64,000 nt of DNA from Streptomyces griseomycini (lineage in GTDB: Bacteria; Actinomycetota; Actinomycetes; Streptomycetales; Streptomycetaceae), in assembly GCF_014203535.1 (NCBI RefSeq), contig NZ_JACHJI010000002.1, positions 439,042-503,041 of the forward strand, read 5' to 3'. The notes beneath the pieces were generated by a model. It saw only the letters and a program-made list of their open reading frames with translations, did no database searches and had not been told where the DNA came from. The translations under genes and the position numbers were made by a program. Each line of letters starts with the position of its first letter. Positions within the stretch are counted from its first letter, which is position 1. Positions 8,877-21,200 of this stretch are shown here, in pieces.

Positions 8877-11302
8877 CGCTTCTGGCGCACGTCCCCCTTG
8901 CCGCAGGCGACGCCGTCGCGGTTCTTGTCCAGCCGCAGCGGGTCGTCCTCGCCGTTGACCTCCAGCCGGCCGTAGTCGTGCTGCTCCAGCCAGGTGCAGC
9001 GCGCGGCCGTCGTCGCCTTCACCTCGGCCGGGAAGGTGGTCGGCACGCAGACGTTGGCCGAGCCGTAGTGCCGGTCGCAGCCGGAGACGGCCGGGCTGAC
9101 CGGCTGCGCGGCGCGCTTCTCGCCGGGGCCCGTCACCTTGCCCTCGGGCGCCTCGGCGAAGTCGTGGACGTGGGCGGAGGCGTCCTTGGCGGTGAGGGCC
9201 TCCGGGCCCTGGAGGTGCACCCACTCGGCCACCGAGGGCACGCCATTGGCGTCGACCGCGAAGAGCATGTACCAGCCGGGCGGGGCCAGGTTGGGGTTGC
9301 TCGTCACGTTCAGGTCGACCGTCTTCCCGTCGTCTCCGCCGACCGACAGCGGCAGGTCCACGAACCGCTGGTTGGGGTCGGAGGAGTGGGTGACGGCCGC
9401 CGGGCGGATCAGCTCGGCCTTGGCGATGGGCCGGTCGACGGTGATCCGCTGGGTGTCGCCGTAGGTCCACTCGGTGTCGATCACCGAGGTGATCTCCGGA
9501 CGCTCGCCCTTGAAGAGGTAGGGCGGGCTGTAGATGGACACGTTGTGGTTCCAGGAGCCGTTGCCCGGGTTGTCGCCGGTGGTCATGACCCGGCCGTCGG
9601 GCAGCAGGAACGCCGAGGAGTGGTAGCCGCGCGCCTCCGGGTCGACGGCCACCGGGTCGAAGGTCTCCGACGCCGGGTCGAAGATCGACGTCTCGAAGAC
9701 CGGGTTGGCCCGGTTGTGCAGTGCGCCACCGGTCTCCAGCACCTTCCCGTCGGGCAGCAGGACGGCGGAGACGTACATCTTGCCCTGGTCGCCGGTCTGC
9801 GGCACCGGGCCGTTGCCGTAGTCGACCGTGCCCTGCGGGATCGGCGGGCCGGCGACGTAGGACGGGTTCGGCTGCTTGAGGTCGATGATGTCGGTCAGCC
9901 GGTTGGCGTCCGGGTTGGTGTCGATGTTGCCGCCGCCGAGGGTGAGGACCTTCTGGTCCTGCGCCGGGGGCAGCAGCACGCTCGCCGACTGGTCCCGCTC
10001 GTCCTTGTTCTGCAGGCCGGGGACCTGGGTGATGGTGTTGGCGTCGTAGTCGTAGATCGCGGAGCCGGTGCCCGGGATGTTGTTGCCGAAGACGTGGCTG
10101 CCGGAGTAGAAGAGCCGGCCGTCCTGCATCAGGATCATCGACGGGTACAGGCCCCAGTACGACCAGGTCTGGTTGACCTGCCAGGCCGGCAGCCACTTCT
10201 GCTGCTCGTCCGACCACAGGTCGGCGGTCACCGAGCCGGTGGAGTCCTCGCGCAGCCCGCCGAAGCTGATCACGTCGCCGTTGCCGAGAATGGTCGCCGA
10301 CGGGTACCAGTGGCCGTCGTTCATGTCGTTGGTCCTGGTGTACGACTCGGTCTCCGGGTCGAAGACGTAAGAGTCCTTGTAGCCCTGGTAGCCGATGGTG
10401 CCGTCGGCGGACGGGTAGCCCTTGTTGCCGCTCATCACCAGCACCCGGCCGTCCTTCAGCTGGACGTGCCCGGCGCAGAACATGTCGTCCGGGGTGGGGA
10501 TGACCTTGTAGGTGCCGTTCTCGGGGTCGTAGACGGCCGAGGTGAAGGTGCCCTCCTCGAACATCTCCGGGTCGTTGCCTGAGCCCGCGATCAGCAGCAC
10601 CTTGCCGTTGTGCAGGACGACGGAGTGCATGGAGCGGACCGGGTTCTGCGTGGGCAGGACCTCCCAGCGGCCGTCGGCGCACTCCTTCGCCGTGCCCGTG
10701 CAGTCCGGCTCCGGAACCGGGGCGGCGACCTGCTCCATCGTGTAGTCGTCGGTGGTGGCGGAGCCGGTGCCGTAGACGGAGACGCCCCAGGAGATGCGGT
10801 CGGTGCCGGCCGGGACCTCGGGGGTGCGGACGGTGGCCTCGGTCCAGGCGGCCCGCATGTCCAGGGTCTTGAGGTCGGTCCAGTACTGCCACCCGGCCGT
10901 GGTGTCGTGCCGGAACAGGGTGATGGACGCGTCCGGGGTGGTCGTCTTGTACCAGAGGCCCAGGTCGTACTGCCTGCCGGGCGTGACGACCGGCGCGCAC
11001 TCGGCGGACTCGGTGATCAGCGCCTTGCGGTCGCCGTCGACGCGGCGGGTCAGCTCGACCTTCATGGCCCTGTCGCCGGTGTGGGCGTCGGAGGTGGTGG
11101 TGAAGGTGAAGTCGTTGTCGCCCCAGCCGGACTTCTCCCAGCAGTAGGGCATGTCGCCGGTGCCGGCGGCCTCGAAGCCGGGGTTCTTGATCAGGTTGGC
11201 GGCGGAGGCGGGTTGCGGGGCGGTGAGGAGCAGGCCGGTGGTGAGGGCGCCGACGGCGAGGAGGGCGGTTCTGGGTCTGGACCTGGCGACTGCTTTCTTC
11301 AT
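8873..11302 (-). CDS. Secreted galactose-oxidase-like copper radical oxidase
   Basis: 809 residues. A signal peptide (about 1-34, ending PASA) is followed by a carbohydrate-binding-type beta domain, a kelch-repeat propeller and a GlxA/galactose-oxidase C-terminal domain. Copper-radical residues can be matched by motif: Cys in MFCAGHVQ, Tyr in HWYPSATILGNG, Tyr-His in ARGYHSSAFLLPDG, and a late His in VTHSSDPNQRF. The last 60 residues add an excalibur-like, Cys-containing DKNRDGVACG motif. The family oxidises alcohol groups of sugars or glyoxal-type substrates outside the cell. ATG 11302 overlaps the preceding gene's stop (ATGA), so it is the last gene of a glycosyltransferase operon. Confidence 0.9.
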   Translation of the reverse strand: MKKAVARSRPRTALLAVGALTTGLLLTAPQPASAANLIKNPGFEAAGTGDMPYCWEKSGWGDNDFTFTTTSDAHTGDRAMKVELTRRVDGDRKALITESAECAPVVTPGRQYDLGLWYKTTTPDASITLFRHDTTAGWQYWTDLKTLDMRAAWTEATVRTPEVPAGTDRISWGVSVYGTGSATTDDYTMEQVAAPVPEPDCTGTAKECADGRWEVLPTQNPVRSMHSVVLHNGKVLLIAGSGNDPEMFEEGTFTSAVYDPENGTYKVIPTPDDMFCAGHVQLKDGRVLVMSGNKGYPSADGTIGYQGYKDSYVFDPETESYTRTNDMNDGHWYPSATILGNGDVISFGGLREDSTGSVTADLWSDEQQKWLPAWQVNQTWSYWGLYPSMILMQDGRLFYSGSHVFGNNIPGTGSAIYDYDANTITQVPGLQNKDERDQSASVLLPPAQDQKVLTLGGGNIDTNPDANRLTDIIDLKQPNPSYVAGPPIPQGTVDYGNGPVPQTGDQGKMYVSAVLLPDGKVLETGGALHNRANPVFETSIFDPASETFDPVAVDPEARGYHSSAFLLPDGRVMTTGDNPGNGSWNHNVSIYSPPYLFKGERPEITSVIDTEWTYGDTQRITVDRPIAKAELIRPAAVTHSSDPNQRFVDLPLSVGGDDGKTVDLNVTSNPNLAPPGWYMLFAVDANGVPSVAEWVHLQGPEALTAKDASAHVHDFAEAPEGKVTGPGEKRAAQPVSPAVSGCDRHYGSANVCVPTTFPAEVKATTAARCTWLEQHDYGRLEVNGEDDPLRLDKNRDGVACGKGDVRQKR

Positions 11303-12498
11303 CGGCTCTCCTGGTGGTGCGCGACGGGCGACTTCTTCGGAGTTCTCCGGGGCAGGTACACCAGCGCTTCGGTTCCCACGAAGCGCAGGACGAAGGTGAT
11401 CACGAGCGCCAGCGCGGTGGCCGGCAGCGCCGCCACCCCGAACCGGCCGACCAGCAGCGCGATCAGCGGCAGCCGCAGCACCAGGTCGGCGTTGGCGAGC
11501 AGCGCGAACCGCGCGGTCCGGTCGGCCCAGTGCCGGTGGAGCCGCCGCTCGCGGAACAGCAGTCGCTCGATCAGCAGGAAGTTCCAGGCCACGCCGAACT
11601 GGTTGGCGACGATCTCGGCGGGCAGGTAGTGCATCCCCGCCTCGGTCAGCGCCCACAGCGCGGCCAGGTTGGGCAGGAAGCCGGTCAGTCCGATCAGTCC
11701 GAAGACGACCATGCGGGCGAACGGCGCCTCGGTGCGCAGCCCGGCGAGGTGGCGCAGGAAGCGCAGCCCCTCCTTCGCGGTCGACTTGGACTCGCCGGCG
11801 AACCGGTCCTGGAAGACGAACGGGACCTCGGTGACCGTGCGCGGGCGGCTGCGGACGGCGAGTTCGAGGAGGATCTTGTAGCCGAGGGGCTTCAGGACGT
11901 CGGCGGTGACGGCGCTGCGGCGGACGGCGAAGAAGCCGCTCATCGGGTCGCTGATGCCGTGCAGCCGGCGCGGGAACAGGGCCTTGGCCAGCCAGGTGGC
12001 ACCGCGCGAGACGGCCACGCGGTAGCCGCCCGCGAGCCCGGCCCGGCTGCCGCCCTCGATGTACCGGGAGGCGACGACCAGTTCGGCGCCCGCCCGCTCC
12101 CCCCTGGCGACCAGCTCCGGCACCAGGGACGGCGGGTGCTGGCAGTCGCCGTCCATGACGACCACCCAGTCCGACGAGGCGGCCTTGAGGCCCTCGACGA
12201 CCGCGCCGCCGAGCCCGCCGACCGCCTCCTCCCGGTGCAGGACGGTCACCGGGAAGGGGCAGTCCTGCGCGGCCTCGCGGACGACCTCGGGGGTGTCGTC
12301 GGTGGAGTCGTCCACGAAGACGACCTCGCAGGGCAGCCGGGCCGGCACCGACTCGGTGATCCGGTGCAGCAGCTGCCGTACGTTCGCCGACTCGTTGAAG
12401 GTCGGGACGACGATGGTGACGGCGCCCGGCTCCGGCACTTCGGCGGGGTCGAGGGCCGGGTCGCCCAGCTCGTCGGGGACGATGGACTCCTGGCTCAT
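11299..12498 (-). CDS. GT2 dolichol-phosphate-mannose-synthase-like glycosyltransferase with GtrA-type membrane domain
   Basis: 399 residues. Residues about 25-260 are a GT-A domain with VTIVVPTFNES, VVFVDDSTDDTP and MDGDCQHPP (the DXD-like site), as in polyprenyl-phosphate sugar synthases. The C-terminal 130 residues hold about four transmembrane helices like GtrA (VVFGLIGLTGFLPNLAALWAL). It likely charges a lipid carrier with a sugar for the partner membrane transferase. It overlaps both neighbours by 4 nt (ATGA), so the three are translationally coupled. Confidence 0.9.
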   Translation of the reverse strand: MSQESIVPDELGDPALDPAEVPEPGAVTIVVPTFNESANVRQLLHRITESVPARLPCEVVFVDDSTDDTPEVVREAAQDCPFPVTVLHREEAVGGLGGAVVEGLKAASSDWVVVMDGDCQHPPSLVPELVARGERAGAELVVASRYIEGGSRAGLAGGYRVAVSRGATWLAKALFPRRLHGISDPMSGFFAVRRSAVTADVLKPLGYKILLELAVRSRPRTVTEVPFVFQDRFAGESKSTAKEGLRFLRHLAGLRTEAPFARMVVFGLIGLTGFLPNLAALWALTEAGMHYLPAEIVANQFGVAWNFLLIERLLFRERRLHRHWADRTARFALLANADLVLRLPLIALLVGRFGVAALPATALALVITFVLRFVGTEALVYLPRRTPKKSPVAHHQESR

Positions 12499-14141
12499 CG
12501 GGTGCCTCCGGCGGTCTCGACCCGGCGTATCTCGACGCGGTCCTCGCCGGTGCCGAAGACGGCGACCGGCTCCGAGTGCTCGATGGCCGCCCTGACGTTG
12601 GGCAGGTCCTTCGCGTCGCGCCGCACCGTCGGCGAGGCGACCACGTAGTCGATGTCCCGCCAGCCGCGCGGCATGGTCTTCGTCACCGCCGGGTCGAGGT
12701 CGGCCTTGTAGAACCAGATGACGCCGAGCCCGGGCCGGTACCCGGCGTGCACCAGGTCCAGCCACATCGCGTCGTCCACCAGCACCCGGGTGGAGTCCGG
12801 GTCCGCCACCTCGGTGGCCATCCACCTGGACGCGGCCTCGTAGGGGGCGTTGGCTTCGGTGGTGACGGCGGTGCGCGCCCCGTCGTACCAGCGGGGGACG
12901 ACGTACGCGCAGGCGGCGAGGGCGAGGGCGGCGGCGAGCGCGTACCGGCCGTACGTCACGGTCCGCCGCTCGGCCCGGTCCCGGCGGCGGCGCAGCACGG
13001 CGTGGGCGACGCTCGCGGTGGAGCCGGCGAGGACGAGGGCGAGGAAGGGCAGCGCCTGGATGACGTACATCGCGGGCAGGTAGCCGTTGGGGCGCAGGGC
13101 CAGCGCGGCGAGGATCGCGACCGTGAGGGCGGGGCCGGCGAGGGCGCGGGCGGTGACCGACCAGCGCCAGGTGGCGAGCAGCAGCAGCGCGCCGGCCAGG
13201 CCGGCCAGGGGCAGGACGCGGTCGTAGTACAGCCAGGACTGCAGGACGTCCCACGAGCCGGAGCCCCGGTCCAGGATGAAGCCCGAACCGGGCCTGGTCA
13301 GCTGGTACCTGACTCCTTCCCACAGGGAGACGTGTCCGCTGCCCGGGAACAGCTCGCCCTTCAGCAGGGCGAACAGCGGGTAGGAGAACCCGATCAGCGC
13401 GCAGGCCGTGACGGCGCCGGTCAGCGCGAACTTGCGGGTGTCCTTGTGGCTGTGCCGCCAGGCGGTGACGAACAGGGCGGGCAGGACGACGAGCATCGTC
13501 TCCTTGGTGAGGACCGCGGTGGCGGCGGCCATGCCCGCGCCGAAGTGGTGCCAGAGGTGGCGGCTGGGCGAGGCGGCGAGGGTGAAGGCGAGCAGCGTCC
13601 ACATCACCGCGAGGTTGTCGAGGAAGATCTCCCGCTGGAGGACGACCGACAGCGGGGAGAGCCCGAAGAGCACCATGCCGAGCCCGGCGGCCCAGCGGGG
13701 CAGGGCGAGCCGGCGGCCGAGGACGTAGACGAGGACCGCGCTGACGCCGCTGACCAGCAGCATCACGGCGCGCATGGTGCCGACGGTCATCGACTCGGGG
13801 CTGAGCATCGCGGGGATCCAGGTCAGCGCGGCGAGCTGGATCCAGCCGAGGGGCGGGTGGTCGTACCAGTAGGTGTAGTGGGCGAGGCCCCTGCCCTCCT
13901 GGACGGCCCAGGCCTGGGCGAGGTAGGTGCCCTCGTCGTCGCTGAGGGTCGGGTAGTCGGCGATGTTCCAGCCCTGGACGATCAGGATCGCCACGAGGAG
14001 CACCCCGCACAGGACGAGGTCGGGCCGGGAGGAGCGCAGCCGGCCCGGGGGTCCCGGGCGGCCGTGCGGACCGGCCGCGGGCGTGGCGCGGCGCTGCGCG
14101 GGGACCTTCGGGTCGGTCGCCGCGGGAAGGGTGGAGGTCAC
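12495..14141 (-). CDS. Polytopic GT39/PMT-like glycosyltransferase
   Basis: 548 residues. An early periplasmic-loop motif, YPTLSDDEGTYLAQAW followed by YTYWYDHPPLGWIQ, is typical of GT39/ArnT-type transferases that use polyprenyl-phosphate sugars. About ten to twelve transmembrane helices follow, and a soluble C-terminal domain of about 110 residues. GTG 14141 overlaps the upstream stop (GTGA), and the stop overlaps the next ATG. It probably uses the lipid-linked sugar made by the downstream GT2 enzyme to modify an extracytoplasmic acceptor; the acceptor is unknown. Confidence 0.88.
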   Translation of the reverse strand: MTSTLPAATDPKVPAQRRATPAAGPHGRPGPPGRLRSSRPDLVLCGVLLVAILIVQGWNIADYPTLSDDEGTYLAQAWAVQEGRGLAHYTYWYDHPPLGWIQLAALTWIPAMLSPESMTVGTMRAVMLLVSGVSAVLVYVLGRRLALPRWAAGLGMVLFGLSPLSVVLQREIFLDNLAVMWTLLAFTLAASPSRHLWHHFGAGMAAATAVLTKETMLVVLPALFVTAWRHSHKDTRKFALTGAVTACALIGFSYPLFALLKGELFPGSGHVSLWEGVRYQLTRPGSGFILDRGSGSWDVLQSWLYYDRVLPLAGLAGALLLLATWRWSVTARALAGPALTVAILAALALRPNGYLPAMYVIQALPFLALVLAGSTASVAHAVLRRRRDRAERRTVTYGRYALAAALALAACAYVVPRWYDGARTAVTTEANAPYEAASRWMATEVADPDSTRVLVDDAMWLDLVHAGYRPGLGVIWFYKADLDPAVTKTMPRGWRDIDYVVASPTVRRDAKDLPNVRAAIEHSEPVAVFGTGEDRVEIRRVETAGGTR

Positions 14142-15406
14142 GCGGGAACGTCCTCTCGGGTCACGCCGGGCGCGTCGATGTGCGCGCCGACATGCGCGGT
14201 GAGCTCCCAGTCGGTGCGTCCGCGCTGCTCGCGCCAGACGGCGCGGACCGCGGCACCGGCGAGGAGCACCTGGTAGAAGGGACCGCCCACGATGAGCTTG
14301 AGGTAGTGGACGAACCGGACGCGCAGCCCGTACTGCTTGCCGAAGTCGTGCAGTCCGACCACCTCGAAGACGAAGGTGACCAGGGCGGTGACGGCCGGCA
14401 GGAAGGTGATGAAGGCGATGGAGACGGGCACGTCGAGGAAGAGCGCGATGGCCACGTTCAGCGGGATGATCAGCCCGGTGAACGCCTGGAGGAACGGCGT
14501 CATCAGCGTGTAGCGGGCCAGCATCCGCTGCCCGAACGTGGGCAGCTGCTTCCAGTCCTTCTTCCGGTACACCTGGAGGAATCCCTGGTTCCAGCGGGTG
14601 CGCTGCTTCAGCAGCGACACCAGGGAGCCCGGGGTCTCCTCCCGGGTCACCATGTCGGAGTCGTAGGCGACGACGACCTTCCTGCCGACGCTGGAGAGCC
14701 TGACGCCCAGGTCGCAGTCCTCGGCGAGGCAGTCCGGGTCCCAGCCGCCGGCCTCCCGCAGGACGGCGGTGCGGACGAAGACGGTGTTGCCGCCGAGCGG
14801 AATGAATCCTTTCTGCGCGTGCAGGTGGAGCCGCGAGCGGAACCAGAAGAAGTACTCCAGGCAGTTGCGCAGGCTGTACCAGCTGGAGTGGAAGTTGATC
14901 AGCTGTACCCCGCCCTGGACCACGTCGGCGCCGGTGGAGCGGAAGGCGTGGTCGACGTGGGCGAGGAGCTCGGGATGGACCTGGTCCTCGGCGTCGAAGA
15001 CCCCGACGACGTCGCCGCGGCAGTGCGGCAGCGCCGTGTTCATGGCCTTCGGCTTGTTCTTCTTCTCGTGCGTGTCGACGACCACCCTGACCCGGGGGTC
15101 GCGGCCGGCCGCCGCCTCGGCGACCGCGGCGGTCTCCGGGTCGTCGTGGCCGACGATCACGATGATCTCGAAGTCGGTGTGGCTCGACTCCAGCAGCCGC
15201 CGGACGGTGTGATCGAGCACCGCCTGTTCGTGCCGGGCCGGCAACAGCAGGGAGAACGACAGGTGCTCGCCGCCGTCCGGGCTGCTGAACCGGGTGGAGG
15301 CCAGCACCTCCGGCGTGCGCCAGGCGTGCATCTGCCACCACAGGGTGAACGCGGCCATCCAGAAGAGCGCAAGCGAAACGACAGCGATGAAGACGGACGT
15401 GAGCAA
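14138..15406 (-). CDS. Processive-type GT2 glycosyltransferase (cellulose/chitin/hyaluronan-synthase-like)
   Basis: 422 residues. One N-terminal helix is followed by a GT2 catalytic domain with SLLLPARHEQAVLDHTV, FDAEDQVHPE (DXD site), AEDCDLGVRLS (catalytic Asp) and QRTRWNQGF (the QxxRW motif of processive polymerases). Three or four C-terminal helices follow. TTG at 15406 is preceded by a GGGGGGA purine run. It is the first gene of the operon and may build a beta-linked glycan that the downstream oxidase modifies. No PilZ domain is present. Confidence 0.87.
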   Translation of the reverse strand: MLTSVFIAVVSLALFWMAAFTLWWQMHAWRTPEVLASTRFSSPDGGEHLSFSLLLPARHEQAVLDHTVRRLLESSHTDFEIIVIVGHDDPETAAVAEAAAGRDPRVRVVVDTHEKKNKPKAMNTALPHCRGDVVGVFDAEDQVHPELLAHVDHAFRSTGADVVQGGVQLINFHSSWYSLRNCLEYFFWFRSRLHLHAQKGFIPLGGNTVFVRTAVLREAGGWDPDCLAEDCDLGVRLSSVGRKVVVAYDSDMVTREETPGSLVSLLKQRTRWNQGFLQVYRKKDWKQLPTFGQRMLARYTLMTPFLQAFTGLIIPLNVAIALFLDVPVSIAFITFLPAVTALVTFVFEVVGLHDFGKQYGLRVRFVHYLKLIVGGPFYQVLLAGAAVRAVWREQRGRTDWELTAHVGAHIDAPGVTREDVPA

Positions 15407-15645
15407 ACAGATCCCCCCAGATCCTCAATCCCCCCGAAACCCCCGCGACGTGACACCGCGTCACCCAGGACGCGTACCGTCCGTCACGTCACCGTGCAGA
15501 GATTAGGGGGGAATTGTGAAGCACGGGGGCGGTTTCGATAAAGAGCCTGTTGCGGATCGGCGTGATGGGCGAACAGGATTGACCGGATCAAGCCGTCACG
15601 CGTTCCGTTTCCGGACAGCCCGGATCGCCCGGCCCACTTGCCCGT

Positions 15646-17679
<2,034 letters not shown>

Positions 17680-18215
17680 GCCCCCATCTTCGCGCACCCG
17701 CCGGGGGCTCGCCCGGAAGGGCGGGAGCGCCTCGCCGGTGCCGCTCGCGGGCGCCGGTCAGCTGGACGGCCCGCGGCGCGGCGCCGACCGGCAACCGTGC
17801 CGACGACCGCGGGCGGCGTGGGGGCCGGCGCCACGCCCGTGACCCCCGTGTACGGCACCACGGTCGGGGCGGTGCCCGCGGTGCGCGGCGCCGCCGGGTC
17901 GCGGCGGCGGTGGCCGCCTCCCGGCCGGTGCCCGGCTCCAGGGTGATGCGGGCGCGGCGGGCCGGTCCGTCGCGCCCGTACGCCACGGTCTGCGCGAACC
18001 GTGGCGGCGGGCACGCCACGTCCTCGCCGCGCGGCGGAGAACACCGCTGCGGGCACCGCCACGGTCCGCGCACCGGGATCGCGGCCTGACGCCCCCACGC
18101 CGCCCGGGCCGTCCGCCCCGGCCGTCGCCCATCGGCGATCGTCGCCCCCTCGCGCCGACGCCCCGTCCGAAGCACACTCATGGGCAGAGGAGTCGCCGCC
18201 GGAGGGGGACGTGAC
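17680..18215. other. Intergenic region with no assignable gene
   Basis: 536 bp between two divergent genes. Minus-strand frames contain short protein-like stretches (for example RFAQTVAYGRDGPARRARIT near 17940-18000 and VVPYTGVTGVAP in another frame), which could be a frameshifted remnant. There is no start/ribosome site or recognisable family, and I do not call a gene. Confidence 0.35.
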
Positions 18216-21200
18216 ATGCGGGACGGTCATCGGGCGGACGCCGAGCGGCTGTTGGCGCGGGCCGTGGAGGAGGAGGTGCGCCGCTCGGGCGGGCGCACGG
18301 ACGGGAAGGTGCTGCTGGCGCGGGCGCGCGGGGCGCTGGACGCGATGGCGCGGACGGCGTCCGAGGAGTACGAGGCGTACACCCGCGCCCTGGACGAGGC
18401 GGAGGCCGGGCAGCTCACCTTCCGCCAGCGCTACGCCCGCGAGGGCGCCGGGACACCGCTGCTGGCGGCCGGGGTGGCGGGCGTGGCCGCCGTGGTCGCC
18501 GACATGGCGCTCGGGACGGACGCCGGGACGGCCCTGAGCGCCGGGGTGACCGCCGGGGTGGCCGGGGCGGTGGCGACCGTGGTGAAGGTGGCCGGAGCGC
18601 ACGTGCCCGCCGTCCACCACCGGGCCGGTGCGGTGAGCCAGCCGGGCGGGCCCGAGCAGCTGCGGCTGCAGTGGCTGACGGCGCTGGAGGTGCGGGGGAT
18701 ACGTCCGTTCCTGGACCAGCAGCGGGTGCTGGCCGCGTCCACGGGGCGGAAGAAGCCGGGGCCGCAGCTGCGCGGCACGGACAAGAGCGCGGTGGCCCGC
18801 GGACGGAGCGTGCTGGAGCAGTCGTTCGGTCAACTGCCGGAGCCGCTGGGCCCGTTCGCGGGCCGACGGCAGGAGATGGCGCGGATCAGGCAGTGGGTGC
18901 AGGCGGCCCGCGCGAGCACCGAGACGCAGCCGACGGTGGTGGTGCTGCACGGGGCTCCCGGCAGCGGCCGCACGACGCTCGCGGTGCGCGCCGCGCACGA
19001 CCTGAGGGACCACTTCCGCGGCGCCTGCGTCGTCGATCTGCGCGGCGAGGGCTCCGGCGAGCCGCCGCTGTCCACCCGGGACGCGCTGCTGCACCTGCTG
19101 AACCGGCTCGGGGCGCCCCGCGAGCAGCTGCTGTTCCGTGAGCGGTCCTCCCCCGACCAGCAGGTCAGACGGCTGGGCGAGCTGTACCACCAGCACCTGA
19201 CGGGCACCCCGGTCGTGGTCGTCCTCGACGACGCCTCCGATCCGCAGCAGGTCCGCACGCTGATCCCCGAGCGGTCCGACAGCCTGGTCCTGGTCACCGC
19301 CCGCGCCCCCCTCGGCCTGCCCGACGACCTTCCGGCCCGGGTGTACCAGCTGCCGGTGGAGCCGCTGGACGCGGCGGGCGCGGAGGAACTGCTGGCCGCC
19401 GCCGCGCAGGACTCCCCGGGGCCGTACGACGCCGAGTCCGCCGACCGGGTGCGGGAGCTGTGCGGGGGGCTGCCGCTGGCGCTGCGGCTCGCCGGTTCGT
19501 CCCTGGGGCCGCGGTCACCGCGCGCGCTGGCCACGGACCTGGGCGCGTACGGCCCGGTCGAGCCGGTCGAGCGGGCCCTGTGGCTGCGCTACACCGACCA
19601 GTCGGAGACGGTGCGGCGGCTGCTGCGCCGGCTGGCGCTGGCCGGCCGGGTCTCGCTGGGCGCCGCCGCGGCGGCCGCGGTGCTCGCCACCGACGAGGCG
19701 GAGGCGACCCGGCACCTGGAGGTGCTGTCCCGCGCCGGTCTGGTCGACCGGGTGCGGCACAGCCGCTACCGGCTGCACGACCTGGTGCGCGCCTTCGCGC
19801 TGGCCCGGCTGCTCGACGAGGAGGACCCGGCCGAGCGCACGGCGGCGCAGGAACGGCTGATCGTGAACTACGCCGAGCTGGCCGACTCGGTGCTGCGGCT
19901 GGTCGACGGCAACATGTCGACCCGCTCGGACCGCTTCGGCCCGTACGGCTTCACCTCGCTGGACGAGGCGCTGCGCTGGCTGGACGACGAGTCGAGCTTC
20001 ATCACGGCGGCGCTGCGGCACGCGGAGGGCGTGGACCGGGCGGCGGTGCTGAACCTGCTGGGCGCGCTGTGCGACTACTGCCTGCTGCGCGGCGACCTGT
20101 ACCGCCTCGGCGAGATCAGCGAGCTGGCGCAGGCGGTGGACGAGGGCCTGCTGGTGCGCTCGGTGCAGTGGCGCACGGGCATCGCGGCGCGCCAGCTGGG
20201 CGAGCTGGACAAGGCGCGCACGACCCTGGCGTCGGTCGTGGACCTGTACCGGGAGGCGCACCACGACGCGGGCGCGGCCCGTGCGCTGACCTCGCTCGGC
20301 ATCACGATGCACCACCAGGGCAGTCTGACGGAGGCGTCGGCGAAGCTGCGCGAGGCGCTGGACCTGCAGGCCGCGCCCGAGCTGGCCACGGACCGCGCCT
20401 GGACGATGCACGCGCTGGCGGCGGTGGAGCGCGACCGCGCCCGGTTGGCGGAGGCGCTGGACCTGCTGACCGAGTCGCTGGTGCTGCACCGGGCGGGCGA
20501 GTCCGTGCACGGCCAGGCCTGGGCGCACTACCAGCTCGGCCAGCTGTACCTGCGCACGGGCGACGTCCCGCGCGCCGAGGGCGAGCTGCGCGCGGCCCTC
20601 GAGCTGTACGGCCGTACCCGCGACGCCCGCGGCGAGGCCTGGGCGCTCACCCAGCTGGCCCGGGCCCGCCTCGTGGACGGTGACGCCTCCGGTGCGGTGG
20701 AGGACCTGCGGCGGGCCGCCGCCCGGCACCGGGACAACGAGGACGCGCGGGGCGAGGCCTGGACGCTGTACTACCTGGGCCAGGCGCTGGAGGAGACCGG
20801 CGACCTGGACCGGGCGGTGCGCGAGCTGGAGCGCGCCCGCACGATGTTCTCCCGGATGCGGGACGTCTACGGCCTGGCCTGCGCCCGGCACCACTCGGCG
20901 CGGGTGACCCGCGACCAGCGGGCGGCCCGGACCGGCTCGCTGCGCAACTCCGGTTTCGCCCGCCAGCTGCTGGTGGACGCCCGGGCCGACTTCCAGCGCA
21001 TCGGCGTGGCGCACGGCGAGGCGTGGACCTGTCTGGAGCTGGCGGTCGTCGACGCGGGCAACGCCCGCACCCAGCAGGCGCTGGCCCTGTGCGACGAGGC
21101 GGTGGCGCTGTTCGCGTCCTACGGCGACCGCCGCGGCGAGGACTGGGCCCGCTTCCTGCGCTGCACCCTCCTGCCGTACGCCGCCCCGGGCGGCACGGAG

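Noticed and set aside
7737..11000. 1087-residue minus-strand frame overlapping TetR, Mut7-C and the oxidase gene
   Set aside because: It is out of frame with the oxidase and has no domain motifs.
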